Shown one piece after another: positions 23,201 through 35,871 of a stretch of 64,000 bases of DNA. The stretch is from contig NZ_CP180001.1 of NCBI RefSeq assembly GCF_047528295.1, positions 310,001-374,000 of the forward strand, written 5' to 3'. Made by a program: the position numbers and the translations under genes. Position 1 is the stretch's first letter, and every line of letters starts with the position of its first letter. The notes beneath the pieces are model-generated. The model worked only from the letters and a program-made list of their open reading frames with translations. It was not told where the DNA came from and searched no databases. The stretch is from Peptacetobacter sp900550335. Lineage in GTDB: Bacteria; Bacillota; Clostridia; Peptostreptococcales; Peptostreptococcaceae.

Positions 23201-24396
23201 TTTATTTTCTTTAATATTGATAATACATTTTTACAAAATTCTTCTTGTGTTACTTTTTTCCCTGGATATACTTTCTTTTTATTTACTATATAATGACCTG
23301 TATATCTTACATAATTTGCTTTTTTATCATCTAGTTCAGAGAACATTTTTTTATATTCATCTGGTGCATATTTTTTTATTACATTTTTTAAATCTTCTAA
23401 GTCTTTTTTATGTTTTTCATAAGTAGCAACTTTTGCATCAGATAAATAACTTTCCCCATTTAATATATTAGCTAATATAGACCAATCATAAGTTTTTTTA
23501 ATTCCTTCTAAGAAGTTCATTTCACTTTCAGTAAGTAAATTTTCTATTTCTTCTAAATCCTGTTCATAACTATCACTATCAAATGTTATTGATATATCTT
23601 TTCCAGATTCATTAACTAGCTCTTCATTATCAAATCCTTTTTTTATATTAGTATTTTGACCAGTTAATAGTTTTAATAATTCCTTTACTTTCTTTTCCTT
23701 ATCTTTTAGCTCTATTTTATCTTCATACTTTATAGCTATATCATCATTTAAATTTTTAAATTTATCCCTTTTATTTAGAGAACTATCTTTTAGTGTATTT
23801 TCAAATCTATCTTCATTTAAAATCTCTATTTCTATCCCTATTTCTGCAAATGCTTCTACAAAACTATTCTTAGCATCTTCAAAGCTTTTTACAGCATCTA
23901 TATTCTTATCTCCTAATAAGAAATGACCTCTATTTTTTATGATATTATGTATTGCCAGATATATAAGTCTAATATCTTTCTTTTCATCACTTTCAATTAA
24001 ATCTTTGCGAAGATGATATATTGTAGGGTATTTTTCATGATATTCTTTATCTGTAAATCCTTCGTCATTAAATAATGCAAACGGACAATCTTTATCAGTT
24101 TTATCCTCTAAATAATATTTACTCTCTTTTAGTCTTTGGAAGAATGTTGGGTCTATCTTATTTATCTCCTCAGCAAATAATTCTTGTAAAAGTTTTATTC
24201 TTTCTTTTCTTCTGGCAGTTCTTCTTCTGCTAGATCTAAATAGCCTTCTTTCTTCTGCTGTTTTTCCTTCTTCAAATAATCTTACACCTATTAGATTTTT
24301 TCCTTTAGCTCTTAATATCTTATAATTTGTATCGGTAACTGCCCAACCAAGTGAACTAGTTCCAATATCTAACCCTAAGAAATATTCTTTAGCCAT
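20254..24396 (-). CDS. cas9: CRISPR-associated endonuclease Cas9 (type II-A)
   Basis: The 1,380-residue RNA-guided nuclease has intact catalytic residues. RuvC-I is Asp10 (GLDIGTSS), RuvC-II is Glu787 (IFVEMPRQ), HNH is His876 (DYDIDHIYP) with Asn900, and RuvC-III is His1009/Asp1012 (LHHAHDAYL). An arginine-rich bridge helix lies at about 50-70, and a large REC lobe spans about 100-750. The C-terminal PAM domain has Leu1330-Arg1331-Leu1332 where S. pyogenes Cas9 has Arg-Lys-Arg. It is first in the operon, with GGGGG before the ATG and a tracrRNA diverging upstream. Confidence 0.98.
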   Translation of the reverse strand: MAKEYFLGLDIGTSSLGWAVTDTNYKILRAKGKNLIGVRLFEEGKTAEERRLFRSSRRRTARRKERIKLLQELFAEEINKIDPTFFQRLKESKYYLEDKTDKDCPFALFNDEGFTDKEYHEKYPTIYHLRKDLIESDEKKDIRLIYLAIHNIIKNRGHFLLGDKNIDAVKSFEDAKNSFVEAFAEIGIEIEILNEDRFENTLKDSSLNKRDKFKNLNDDIAIKYEDKIELKDKEKKVKELLKLLTGQNTNIKKGFDNEELVNESGKDISITFDSDSYEQDLEEIENLLTESEMNFLEGIKKTYDWSILANILNGESYLSDAKVATYEKHKKDLEDLKNVIKKYAPDEYKKMFSELDDKKANYVRYTGHYIVNKKKVYPGKKVTQEEFCKNVLSILKKIKHKDPIIDRIMDECEKLTFMPKQIDKRNGVLPYQLHQEELKKIITNAEKYYNFLNEKDSNGYVTKEKIEKLLTFRIPYYVGPLNDKHKESGFCWIEKKSNEKIYPWNFDDVVDKDKSAENFIMRMTNKCTYLVGEDVLPNQSILYSKFRVLNELNNLKINGEKPDVEVKKKIYNELFLTGKSVTTKKIKSFYKKEFGIDVEVSGIDGDFKNKMDSYAKMKSILEDLDSNLETLKMAENIILWSTVLGSEKKMLRKKIKATYPELEKEDKKLEKLVAINFTGWGRLSKKFLTGIKANIDGNNDISIIEAMEETNYNLMQLLSNQFEFIEIINKHNNNLNEDLDINNLDYDSLMEDLYASPAVKRSIWQTILVVKEIQEVMGCEPKRIFVEMPRQEGDKKRTESRKNAFIECYKKCKEEEHEYIREFKSSGMIEKLETMEESRLRSKKLYLYYTQMGRDMYTGERIELSQLFTTDYDIDHIYPRSKTKDDSITKNLVLVKKTENSRKSDEYPLKAEVQNKQKAFWDILKSKGLITSEKYKRLTRKDALTSEELASFIERQIVFTGQSTKAVASILGKIMKECEIVYTKAENTSDFRKEVIDFVKVRELNDLHHAHDAYLAIVVGNVYHVKFTRNALRFINSRGKYNLYRMYDYDVKTKDEVAWIADRKDENGNVIEGTKKTVREMLSKGGILFTRYSYVVKGGLFDQNIINKGQSGSGKGYLPIKSNKNEYLSVEKYGGYNKATGAFFAYVESDDKKGNKMRTLESIPLYVVMNSKDELKDIKEYIKGNEELKNPVILIPKIKINSLFEIDGYPLHISGRMVDRIVLKSAVQLRVDNETGNYLKQIIKYANNTKVDLNMEEKLKIEYIKNIDIYNELYLKLKNTVYSKRPSVKKAIESLEKGKERFKELSIYNQCILLKNLLKIFTTTGEGIDLRLIGASKETSKLTILKKLSNNEKVILINQSPTGLFERRIDLLQDTEKFFK

Positions 24397-24439
24397 CTTT
24401 CTTCCCCCTTCTATTTTTAATGATAATCCATTTTTCTAT

Positions 24440-24468
24440 TTGACATCTAACGCAATATAATATATACT
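24440..24468 (+). promoter_or_regulatory. tracrRNA promoter
   Basis: TTGACA (24440-24445), a 17-bp spacer and TATACT (24463-24468) form a near-consensus sigma-A promoter on the plus strand. The expected start is about 24475, which is the first paired base of the anti-repeat. The same 78 bp must also hold the divergent cas9 promoter. Confidence 0.85.
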
Positions 24469-24474
24469 AAAAGT

Positions 24475-24579
24475 ATCTAAAATTACATCAAAAGTTCAAA
24501 TAAAATTTTTTCAAATCGTTTGCCTGCATTGTGCAGCAAAATAAAATTATAAACTTGCTTTTAGGCAAGTTATTTTTTT
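24475..24579 (+). ncRNA. tracrRNA for the type II-A system
   Basis: The anti-repeat ATCTAAAATTACATCAA (24475-24491) is an exact 17-nt complement of the crRNA repeat. It is followed by AAGT (24492-24495) facing GA in the repeat, then TCAAAT (24496-24501) pairing with GTTTGA. This 6-bp lower stem plus GA/AAGU bulge is the architecture of characterised type II-A duplexes. Further down are a CTGCA/TGCAG hairpin (24524-24536) and an AACTTGC/GCAAGTT stem with seven Ts (24552-24579), which terminates the RNA. It is transcribed opposite to cas9. Confidence 0.9.
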
Positions 24580-24880
24580 GCCCATTTTAATTTTTTTACA
24601 AACACTATTTAGTTTTATTATATTACATATTTTCTGAAAAATCTATCTGTTTATTCATTAAAAAACACTTTCACTTCTTTTTATTTTATTCTCTAGGTTA
24701 CAAATTTCCTTATATTTCAAAAAAATTTCCCAAACTATAGATATATCCCTTAAAATAATATATTATATAAAGTAAGCAAATTTTTAAAAAACAAAATAAA
24801 CAGTCAAAAATTTACATAAAACATAACAAAATAAACTAAAACTAAAAATAAGGCTGCTTATCATAAAGGAGGAAGTTAAA
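24580..24880. other. AT-rich gap between tracrRNA and aminotransferase
   Basis: About 300 bp contain no supported ORF. It must hold the promoter of the downstream aminotransferase, but none of several TATAAT-like strings has a convincing -35. A strong AAAGGAGGAAG ribosome-binding site ends it. I see no repeats or mobile-element ends. Confidence 0.5.
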
Positions 24881-26068
24881 ATGAAACTAGCAACAAAATT
24901 AGACACACTAACACCGTCGTTTACGATAGGAATAAGTTCAAAAGTAAAAGAAATGAAAGCAAATGGAATAGACGTACTAAACCTAAGCATCGGTGAACCA
25001 GACTTCACAGTACCAGAAAAAGCAAAAGCATACGGAAAAAAATCATTAGATGAAGATTGCACTAAATACGATCTTGTTCCAGGACTTAAAATACTTAGAG
25101 AAGAAATTGTAAAAAAACTAAAAAGAGAAAATAATTGTGATTACACAATAGATGAAATAGTATTATCTAGTGGTGCAAAAAACTCTATAGCTAATGCACT
25201 TCTTGCAGTAACTAACCCAGGAGAGGAAGTTCTTATCCCTAAACCATATTGGGTAAGTTATCCAGAAATGGTTAAACTTACTGGTGCAGTTCCAAAATTC
25301 ATAGATACAAAAAGAGAAAATGGATTTAAACTAACTAAAGAAGAATTAGAAGCTGCTATAACTGAAAAATCAAAAATGCTTATCCTTACTAACCCTTCTA
25401 ATCCAACAGGAAACGTATATACAAAAGAAGAGTTAATAGACATAGTTAATGTATGTATTGAAAAAGAAATATTCATATTAGCAGACGAAATATACGAAAG
25501 AATTTGCTATGTCGATGGATTTACTTCTGTAGCATCTCTTTCTGAAGAAGCAAAAGACATAACAATAACTATAAATGGATTTGCAAAATCAGTTGCTATG
25601 ACAGGTCTTAGACTTGGATACACTGCATCTAATAAAGAAGTTGCAAAAGCTATGAGCTCTATACAGGGACATTTAGTTTCTCATCCTTGTCTAACTGCTC
25701 AGTATATAGGATATGGAGCATTAGTTGAGTGCGAAGAAGATATAAAACACATGGTAAGTGTTTACAAATCAAGAAGAGATATGCTTGTTGAAAGACTTGA
25801 CGCTATAGACCATGTTTCATACATACAGCCATCTGGAGCATTCTATATGTTCATAGATTTAAGTGAAGTTGCAGAAAAATACGATTGGAAAGAAAGTTTC
25901 TCAATAGAGTTCTGTGAAGAGCTTCTTAATAAATATCATGTCGCTGGAGTTCCTGGTATAGCATTTGGATTAGACAACTATATGCGTATATCTTATGCTT
26001 GTAGCGAAGAAACTTTCATGTCTGCAATGGATAGACTAGAAGAATTTGTAAAATCTATATTTGCTTAG
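24881..26068 (+). CDS. Pyridoxal-phosphate aminotransferase (aspartate aminotransferase family)
   Basis: This is a 395-residue class I aminotransferase. LSIGEPDFTVP lies near residue 36, the substrate and PLP motif NPSNPTGNVYTKEEL near residue 170, the PLP aspartate in LADEIYERI near residue 200, and the PLP lysine in INGFAKSVAMTGLRLGY near residue 233. The family includes AspC- and PatA-type enzymes; the preferred amino donor cannot be read. It is alone on the plus strand, bounded by the tracrRNA and its own terminator. Confidence 0.88.
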   Translation: MKLATKLDTLTPSFTIGISSKVKEMKANGIDVLNLSIGEPDFTVPEKAKAYGKKSLDEDCTKYDLVPGLKILREEIVKKLKRENNCDYTIDEIVLSSGAKNSIANALLAVTNPGEEVLIPKPYWVSYPEMVKLTGAVPKFIDTKRENGFKLTKEELEAAITEKSKMLILTNPSNPTGNVYTKEELIDIVNVCIEKEIFILADEIYERICYVDGFTSVASLSEEAKDITITINGFAKSVAMTGLRLGYTASNKEVAKAMSSIQGHLVSHPCLTAQYIGYGALVECEEDIKHMVSVYKSRRDMLVERLDAIDHVSYIQPSGAFYMFIDLSEVAEKYDWKESFSIEFCEELLNKYHVAGVPGIAFGLDNYMRISYACSEETFMSAMDRLEEFVKSIFA

Positions 26069-26090
26069 TAAATAATTATTAAATAGAATA

Positions 26091-26123
26091 AAAAATCCTC
26101 TTGTTTTTATCAAGAGGATTTTT
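26091..26123. terminator. Bidirectional terminator between aminotransferase and rrn copy 2
   Basis: Perfect 13-bp arms AAAAATCCTCTTG / CAAGAGGATTTTT with a 7-nt loop and seven Ts on the plus strand. It can end both the aminotransferase transcript and minus-strand readthrough beyond the 5S gene. Confidence 0.9.
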
Positions 26124-26199
26124 TTATTCATTATTATATTTATATCTTTATATTTTCCTTGAATCATATAATTCAAGAATTCATTACAATAAAAAAAGA

Positions 26200-26321
<122 letters not shown>

Positions 26322-26387
26322 TCTTTATTTTCAGAGATTGTACTCTGAAAACTACATACATATTAATCAAATTACCAAATATTTTCT

Positions 26388-29289
<2,902 letters not shown>

Positions 29290-29391
29290 GTTACAGTTGA
29301 TATTTTTTTATAAGGTTATCGTCCTTATTTATCACATTAAGGAAATAAATGATGTCATATCATAATATATATGTAGTTTTCAAAGTACAAA

Positions 29392-29467
29392 TGGTGGAGA
29401 TGAGGAGATTCGAACTCCTGACCCCTTGCTTGCAAGGCAAGTGCTCTCCCAACTGAGCTACACCCCC
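29392..29467 (-). tRNA. tRNA-Ala (anticodon TGC), rrn copy 2 spacer
   Basis: The sequence is identical to the tRNA-Ala of the first operon, with the same cloverleaf and encoded CCA. The only spacer difference I found between the operons is one base at 29321. Confidence 0.97.
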
Positions 29468-29516
29468 ATATTAAGTTTGTATAAACTTTCAAAACTGAAC
29501 AGCAGATAATTCTCCC

Positions 29517-31018
<1,502 letters not shown>

Positions 31019-31024
<6 letters not shown>

Positions 31025-31089
31025 ATTTTCGAAGAAAATTTATGTCGCCGATGATATTTCTCATTCTCATTCGAAATATCCATCGCTCA
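31019..31089 (-). repeat. 71-bp hairpin-rich insertion in the rrn copy 2 leader
   Basis: Alignment of the two leaders shows identical sequence on either side of an extra 71 bp here. It contains a palindrome ATAAATTTTC-GAA-GAAAATTTAT (31021-31043). A second hairpin, with arms CGATGATATTTC and GAAATATCCATCG (31049-31085, one bulged base), follows. No ORF, and no duplication of neighbouring sequence that I can see. Confidence 0.85.
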
Positions 31090-31250
31090 AATAAAATTTC
31101 TACAATGTTGAATCCGCTCAGATGTTATCTCAAAATATCTGGCATGGTTTGTATGGCGTTCGAATTATTTATTCGAACTAAATATATCTGCTGTTCAGTT
31201 TTCAAAGTTCATTTTCTATCTCACTGCCCTCTCTCTCAAGGACAAGTATT

Positions 31251-31279
31251 ATAATATCACCTTTAATTTATATCGTCAA
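31251..31279 (-). promoter_or_regulatory. rrn copy 2 promoter
   Basis: On the minus strand TTGACG (31274-31279), 17 bp, TATTAT (31251-31256), with TATAAT three bases later, matches the first operon's promoter. The 290 bp upstream (31280-31570) are extremely AT-rich with no gene. They may act as UP-element DNA. Confidence 0.78.
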
Positions 31280-31570
31280 CACTTTTTTAAACTTTTTTTT
31301 AATATTTTTTTACTTTTATATTTTTTACGTTCATTAATTTTTAATATACTTTTATATTTCATATCACTATTTATATTTAAAAATAAATTTAATTCTTTGT
31401 TCGTATTTTTCAATTTCACGATATAACAATATATAAATTTAATTTATTTAAATTCACATATTTTTTTATATTCTACTCACTAATTTTTGCATTTTACTCG
31501 CTAAAATATATATTTCAACCAAAATATTATCATTTAAATTTGTCATATAAAGGCTATATAAAAATTAAAA

Positions 31571-31604
31571 AAGGACTATCTAATCATAAAATTAAATAGT
31601 CCTT
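31571..31604 (-). terminator. Intrinsic terminator after lysS
   Basis: Arms AAGGACTAT / ATAGTCCTT enclose a 16-nt AT-rich loop and are followed on the minus strand by a T6 run. It lies about 80 bp past the lysS stop and upstream of the rrn promoter. Confidence 0.85.
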
Positions 31605-31681
31605 CGTAATTATCATCAAAAAATATTCTACTTTTCTAAAACAATTCTAAAAATAATATACAAATTTAAATCCAAAATATA

Positions 31682-33208
31682 TTATTCAGCAGATTCTTCC
31701 TGTTTTTCTATTGGTTTCATAGTAGGGAACAATAATACGTCTCTTATTGATGTTGAATCAGTAAGAAGCATTATAACTCTATCTATACCTATTCCTAGTC
31801 CACCTGTTGGAGGAAGACCTACTTCAAGAGCATTTAAGAAATCTTCGTCCATATCACAAGCTTCGTCATCTCCAAGCTCTTTCTTTCTTAACTGGTCCAT
31901 AAATCTACCTTTCTGGTCGATTGGGTCGTTAAGTTCAGAGAATGCATTAGCAAGCTCCCAACCATTAGCAAATGCTTCAAATCTGTCAGTAAGTCTTGGA
32001 TCTTCATTATTTCTCTTAGATAATGGAGATATTTCAACTGGATGGTGTGTTATAAATGTAGGCTGCACTAATTTATCTTCACCAAATTCTTCAAAGAATT
32101 CAGCTATTATTTCCCCTCTTCTCATTCCCGGTTTAACTTCTATACCTTTTTCTTTAGCTATAGCTATAGCTTCTTCATCAGTATTTATTTCATTAAAGTC
32201 TACTCCAGAATATTCTTTAACACATTCTATCATAGTCATTCTCTTCCAAGGTGGTTTGAAGTCTATTTCTTTACCCTGGTAAACTACTTTTGTGCTTCCT
32301 GTAGCAACTTCTGCCATATGAGCTATAAGATTTTCAGCTATTTCCATCATATCTGTAAAGTCAGCATAAGCCTGGTATAATTCTATAGCTGTGTACTCTG
32401 GGTTGTGTTTCATGTCCATACCTTCATTTCTGAACATTCTTCCCATTTCGTAAACTTTATCAAATCCACCAACGATTAATCTTTTTAAGTATAATTCGTT
32501 AGCTATTCTTAAATACATTGGTATATGTAAAGTATTGTGGTGAGTTATGAAAGGTCTAGCATTTGCTCCACCAGCTATTGTATTTAATATTGGAGTTTCA
32601 ACTTCTAAGAATCCTCTATCATCTAAGTAAGATCTTAAAGCTTTAAGAGCTTTAGTTCTTGTTATGAAAGCATCCTTAACTTCTGGATTAACTATAAGGT
32701 CAACATATCTCTGTCTATATCTTAATTCCTGGTCTTTTAATCCGTGGTATTTTTCTGGTAGTATCTGTAAAGATTTAGATAATAAAGTAACTTTATTTGC
32801 TTTTACTGATATTTCTCCTCTTTTAGTTATGAATACTTCACCTTCTATACCAACTATATCACCTATATCATAAGTTTTGAATATATCGTATTCTTCATCA
32901 CCTAGTCTATCTTTTCTAACGTAAGACTGTATTCTTCCTTCAGCATCCTGTATATCTATGAATCCTGCTTTACCCTGTATTCTCTTGCTCATCATACGTC
33001 CAGCAATTTTAACAGTTTCCCCTTCTAAAGCTTCGAATCCTTCTTTTACCTGTACAGAATAATGTGTTCTATCGTATCTACTTTCTTTGAATGGATCTCT
33101 TCCCATTTCCTGTAAATTAGCTAGTTTGTCTCTTCTTACCTGAAGCACTTCACTTAATTCTTCATTAGTCATTTCTACATTTGCTTCAGTATTTTTATTA
33201 TTGCTCAT
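31682..33208 (-). CDS. lysS: Lysyl-tRNA synthetase (class II)
   Basis: This 508-residue class II synthetase charges tRNA-Lys. An N-terminal OB-fold anticodon domain lies at about 60-160. Motif 2 (MFRNEGMDMKHNPEYTAIELYQAY) is near residue 270, and motif 3 (GLPPTGGLGIGIDRVIML) is near residue 475. The C terminus is acidic. GGAGGTG precedes the ATG. It is the last gene of a dusB-greA-lysS cluster. Confidence 0.97.
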   Translation of the reverse strand: MSNNKNTEANVEMTNEELSEVLQVRRDKLANLQEMGRDPFKESRYDRTHYSVQVKEGFEALEGETVKIAGRMMSKRIQGKAGFIDIQDAEGRIQSYVRKDRLGDEEYDIFKTYDIGDIVGIEGEVFITKRGEISVKANKVTLLSKSLQILPEKYHGLKDQELRYRQRYVDLIVNPEVKDAFITRTKALKALRSYLDDRGFLEVETPILNTIAGGANARPFITHHNTLHIPMYLRIANELYLKRLIVGGFDKVYEMGRMFRNEGMDMKHNPEYTAIELYQAYADFTDMMEIAENLIAHMAEVATGSTKVVYQGKEIDFKPPWKRMTMIECVKEYSGVDFNEINTDEEAIAIAKEKGIEVKPGMRRGEIIAEFFEEFGEDKLVQPTFITHHPVEISPLSKRNNEDPRLTDRFEAFANGWELANAFSELNDPIDQKGRFMDQLRKKELGDDEACDMDEDFLNALEVGLPPTGGLGIGIDRVIMLLTDSTSIRDVLLFPTMKPIEKQEESAE

Positions 33209-33261
33209 AGTGCACCTCCATTTATATTTTTTATTACTTATATTTACTATTTATAAATTTA

Positions 33262-33741
33262 TTATCTGCTTATTGATAGTATTTTGTATTTAGCTACTCC
33301 ATCTGGAATCTGAACTTCTACTTCATCACCTTCAGATTTTCCTAGTATAGCTTTTCCTATTGGAGATTCATTTGATATTTTACCTGCAAATGGATCTGCT
33401 TCTGTTGAACCAACTATAGTATAAGTAACTTCTTCTTCAAAATCATAATCGTAAAGTTTTACTATTGATCCTGCAGTTACTTTACTTAAATCTATAGATT
33501 CTTCATCTATTATAGTTGCCTTTCTTATCATGTTTTCTATTTTTAATATTTTTTCTTCTAATTCAGCCTGTTCTTTTTTAGCTTCATCGTACTCAGCATT
33601 TTCTGATAAATCTCCGTATGATATAGCTACTTTTAGCTTTTCAGCAACATCTTTTCTACCAACTATTTTTAATTCTTCAAGCTCAGCTTCTAGTTTGTCA
33701 AAACCTTCCTGAGTTAATAATATTTCTTTATTTGCTTCCAT
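33262..33741 (-). CDS. greA: Transcription elongation factor GreA
   Basis: The 159-residue protein has an N-terminal coiled coil (about 1-75) with the acidic tip motif SENAEYDEAKKEQ near residue 46. A C-terminal FKBP-like domain ends with the SPIGKAILGKSEGDEVEV signature. GreA inserts its coiled coil into the RNA polymerase channel and stimulates cleavage of backtracked RNA. It lies 53 bp upstream of lysS. Confidence 0.97.
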   Translation of the reverse strand: MEANKEILLTQEGFDKLEAELEELKIVGRKDVAEKLKVAISYGDLSENAEYDEAKKEQAELEEKILKIENMIRKATIIDEESIDLSKVTAGSIVKLYDYDFEEEVTYTIVGSTEADPFAGKISNESPIGKAILGKSEGDEVEVQIPDGVAKYKILSISR

Positions 33742-33854
33742 TTTTCTTATTAAACTCCTTCTCGTAAATGTTATTAAATTTTCTATTTATTTTAAATGGG
33801 TATTAAATCGCCATTATTTTACTTTATCCGCTATATTATAGGCTAATATTCGCA

Positions 33855-34823
33855 TTATGTCAAGGATTCAGCTATATAAGCCTCTAATCTACCTACCACT
33901 TCATCAGCTGATTCTAGCTTATTTATTTCGTCTCTAAGCCTTGCAGATTTTTTCATTCCCTTTAAGTACCAACCCAAATGTTTTCTCATTTCTCTTACAG
34001 CTACATACTCTCCATCTTCTTTAATTGCAAGATTGAAGTGCTTTATTGCAGTTCTTATTTTTTCTTCTGCTGTTGGTTCGGGAAGTATTTCTCCTGTTTT
34101 CATATAGTGATTTATTCTATTAAATATCCAAGGATTTCCCTGTGCACCACGACCTATCATTATAGCATCGCATCCTGTTTTTTTTCTTATATTTATAGCA
34201 TCCTCGATTGTAACTATATCTCCATTTCCTATAACAGGAATCTTGACCGCATTTTTTATTTCCTCTATTATGTCCCAATCCGCTGTTCCAGAATAATACT
34301 GTGCCCTTGTTCTTCCGTGAATAGTTATAGCCTGAGCACCACTAGCCTCTGCCATTTTTGCAAATTCTACTGCATTTATACTATCATCATCCCAACCTTT
34401 TCTAAACTTAACTGTAACAGGTTTTTTAGATTTTTTCGCTGCTGCCTCTATAACTTTTGCTGCAAGCTGTGGAGTCTTCATTAATGCTGATCCATCTCCA
34501 TTTTTTACAACTTTAGGAGCAGGACACCCCATATTTATATCTAATATCTCATTTGAATGTTCATTTAAAATCTCTGTCGCCCCTGCTATAAATTCTGGCT
34601 CAGATCCAAATATCTGAACTGCGACAGGATGTTCTTCTTCCTCTATTTTAAGCATGCCCTTTGTCTTTTCATCATCGTAGCAAAGAGCCTTTGCATTTAT
34701 CATCTCTGTATATAAAAGGCCACTACCATACTCCTTGCAAATAAGTCTAAATGCTAAGTCGGTAACTCCAGCCATAGGTGCTAAAAACACTTCATTTTCA
34801 AGTACTACATCGCCTATTCTCAT
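33855..34823 (-). CDS. dusB: tRNA-dihydrouridine synthase B
   Basis: The 322-residue FMN-dependent TIM-barrel enzyme starts MRIGDVVLENEVFLAPMAGV. It has NMGCPAPKVVKNGDGSAL near residue 98 with the catalytic cysteine, GRTRAQYYSG near residue 168, and the FMN-phosphate motif IGRGAQGNPW near residue 222. It reduces specific uridines in tRNA. The 110-bp gap to greA contains a poor ribosome-binding region and no terminator. Confidence 0.95.
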   Translation of the reverse strand: MRIGDVVLENEVFLAPMAGVTDLAFRLICKEYGSGLLYTEMINAKALCYDDEKTKGMLKIEEEEHPVAVQIFGSEPEFIAGATEILNEHSNEILDINMGCPAPKVVKNGDGSALMKTPQLAAKVIEAAAKKSKKPVTVKFRKGWDDDSINAVEFAKMAEASGAQAITIHGRTRAQYYSGTADWDIIEEIKNAVKIPVIGNGDIVTIEDAINIRKKTGCDAIMIGRGAQGNPWIFNRINHYMKTGEILPEPTAEEKIRTAIKHFNLAIKEDGEYVAVREMRKHLGWYLKGMKKSARLRDEINKLESADEVVGRLEAYIAESLT

Positions 34824-34932
34824 ATTACACTTCCTTTCTATTTAAATCTAAAATTCATAAAGTCAATGGTATTATATTAACACAAAACTCTACCCTTCTT
34901 CAATAAGACAGCCCTCAAGTCTACAAAAAAAT

Positions 34933-34955
34933 TAGAGGCACTAAAAGCACCTCTA
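34933..34955 (-). terminator. Intrinsic terminator after coaX
   Basis: Hairpin TAGAGG / CCTCTA with a loop that can extend the stem, followed on the minus strand by AATTTTTT. It separates coaX from dusB. Confidence 0.8.
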
Positions 34956-34972
34956 TTTTTAAAAGTTTGATT

Positions 34973-35752
34973 TTATAATTCGTTATTTTTATTTTTTTCG
35001 TATATTATTCTAAGTCCTTCTAAAGTAAGGAATTTATCTATCTCATCTATACTATCTGTTTCCGATGAAATAAGTCCTGCAAGACCTCCAGTAGCAACTA
35101 CCTTAACATCTTGATTTTTAAGTTCATCTTTCATCATTTCAATTATTTTATCTACAAGTCCTACATATCCATATATAAGTCCTGCCTGCATTGCAGAAAC
35201 AGTATTTTTAGCTATTACAGTCCCTGGTTTTATAAGTTCTACCCTTGGTAGCTTAGATGCTCTCTGGAATAGCGCCTCACTTGAAATTTTAACTCCTGGA
35301 GCTATTGTTCCCCCTAAGTACTCTCCTGTCTCTGATATTGCACAGAATGTAGTAGCAGTTCCAAAATCAACAATTATTAATGGATAACCGTATTTTTCTA
35401 TAGCTGCAACAGCATTTACTATTCTATCTGCTCCAACCTGTCTTGGATTATCATATTTTATATTAAGACCTGTCTTTATTCCAGGACCTACTACCATAGC
35501 TTCTTTATCGCAGTATTTTCTAGCAAAATTTTCTAAAGAATGCATAACATCTGGAACAACAGAAGATATTATAACATCGTCTATATCCTCTATTTTTAAA
35601 TCATAATGTCTAAATAAATCTTTTATAAGCATTCCATATTCATCTGAAGTTTTGTATTTATCTGTATGAATTCTCCAATGTTTTTCAAGTTTATCTCCAT
35701 TGTATAGTCCTAGTACCATGTTTGTATTTCCCACATCAAACACCAATAACAT
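34973..35752 (-). CDS. coaX: Type III pantothenate kinase
   Basis: The 259-residue ASKHA-fold kinase starts coenzyme A synthesis by phosphorylating pantothenate. The N-terminal phosphate loop is FDVGNTNMVLGLY, the second is IVDFGTATTFCA near residue 124, and GGTIAPGVKIS near residue 145 is also present. Type III enzymes are not inhibited by CoA. The motif GADRI near residue 105 is typical. It follows birA on the same strand. Confidence 0.95.
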   Translation of the reverse strand: MLLVFDVGNTNMVLGLYNGDKLEKHWRIHTDKYKTSDEYGMLIKDLFRHYDLKIEDIDDVIISSVVPDVMHSLENFARKYCDKEAMVVGPGIKTGLNIKYDNPRQVGADRIVNAVAAIEKYGYPLIIVDFGTATTFCAISETGEYLGGTIAPGVKISSEALFQRASKLPRVELIKPGTVIAKNTVSAMQAGLIYGYVGLVDKIIEMMKDELKNQDVKVVATGGLAGLISSETDSIDEIDKFLTLEGLRIIYEKNKNNEL

Positions 35753-35871
35753 AAATCTTTCCTTCTTTCGTATTCTAATTTATATCAGATTATTTTCTCT
35801 TATATATCTCCCTAGCATAGTTATTTTAACAACTTGAAATATATGTGTCAATAATATTGTATACAAAGTAA

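Noticed and set aside
24397..24475. A cas9 promoter with its -35 (TTGATG) inside the tracrRNA anti-repeat
   Set aside because: The best -10 match is 19 bp away and other placements are equally weak, so no position is assigned.
33978..34484. A 168-residue plus-strand open frame opposite dusB
   Set aside because: It is the antisense shadow of a clearly conserved gene, with Ser/Tyr/Cys-rich composition typical of such frames.
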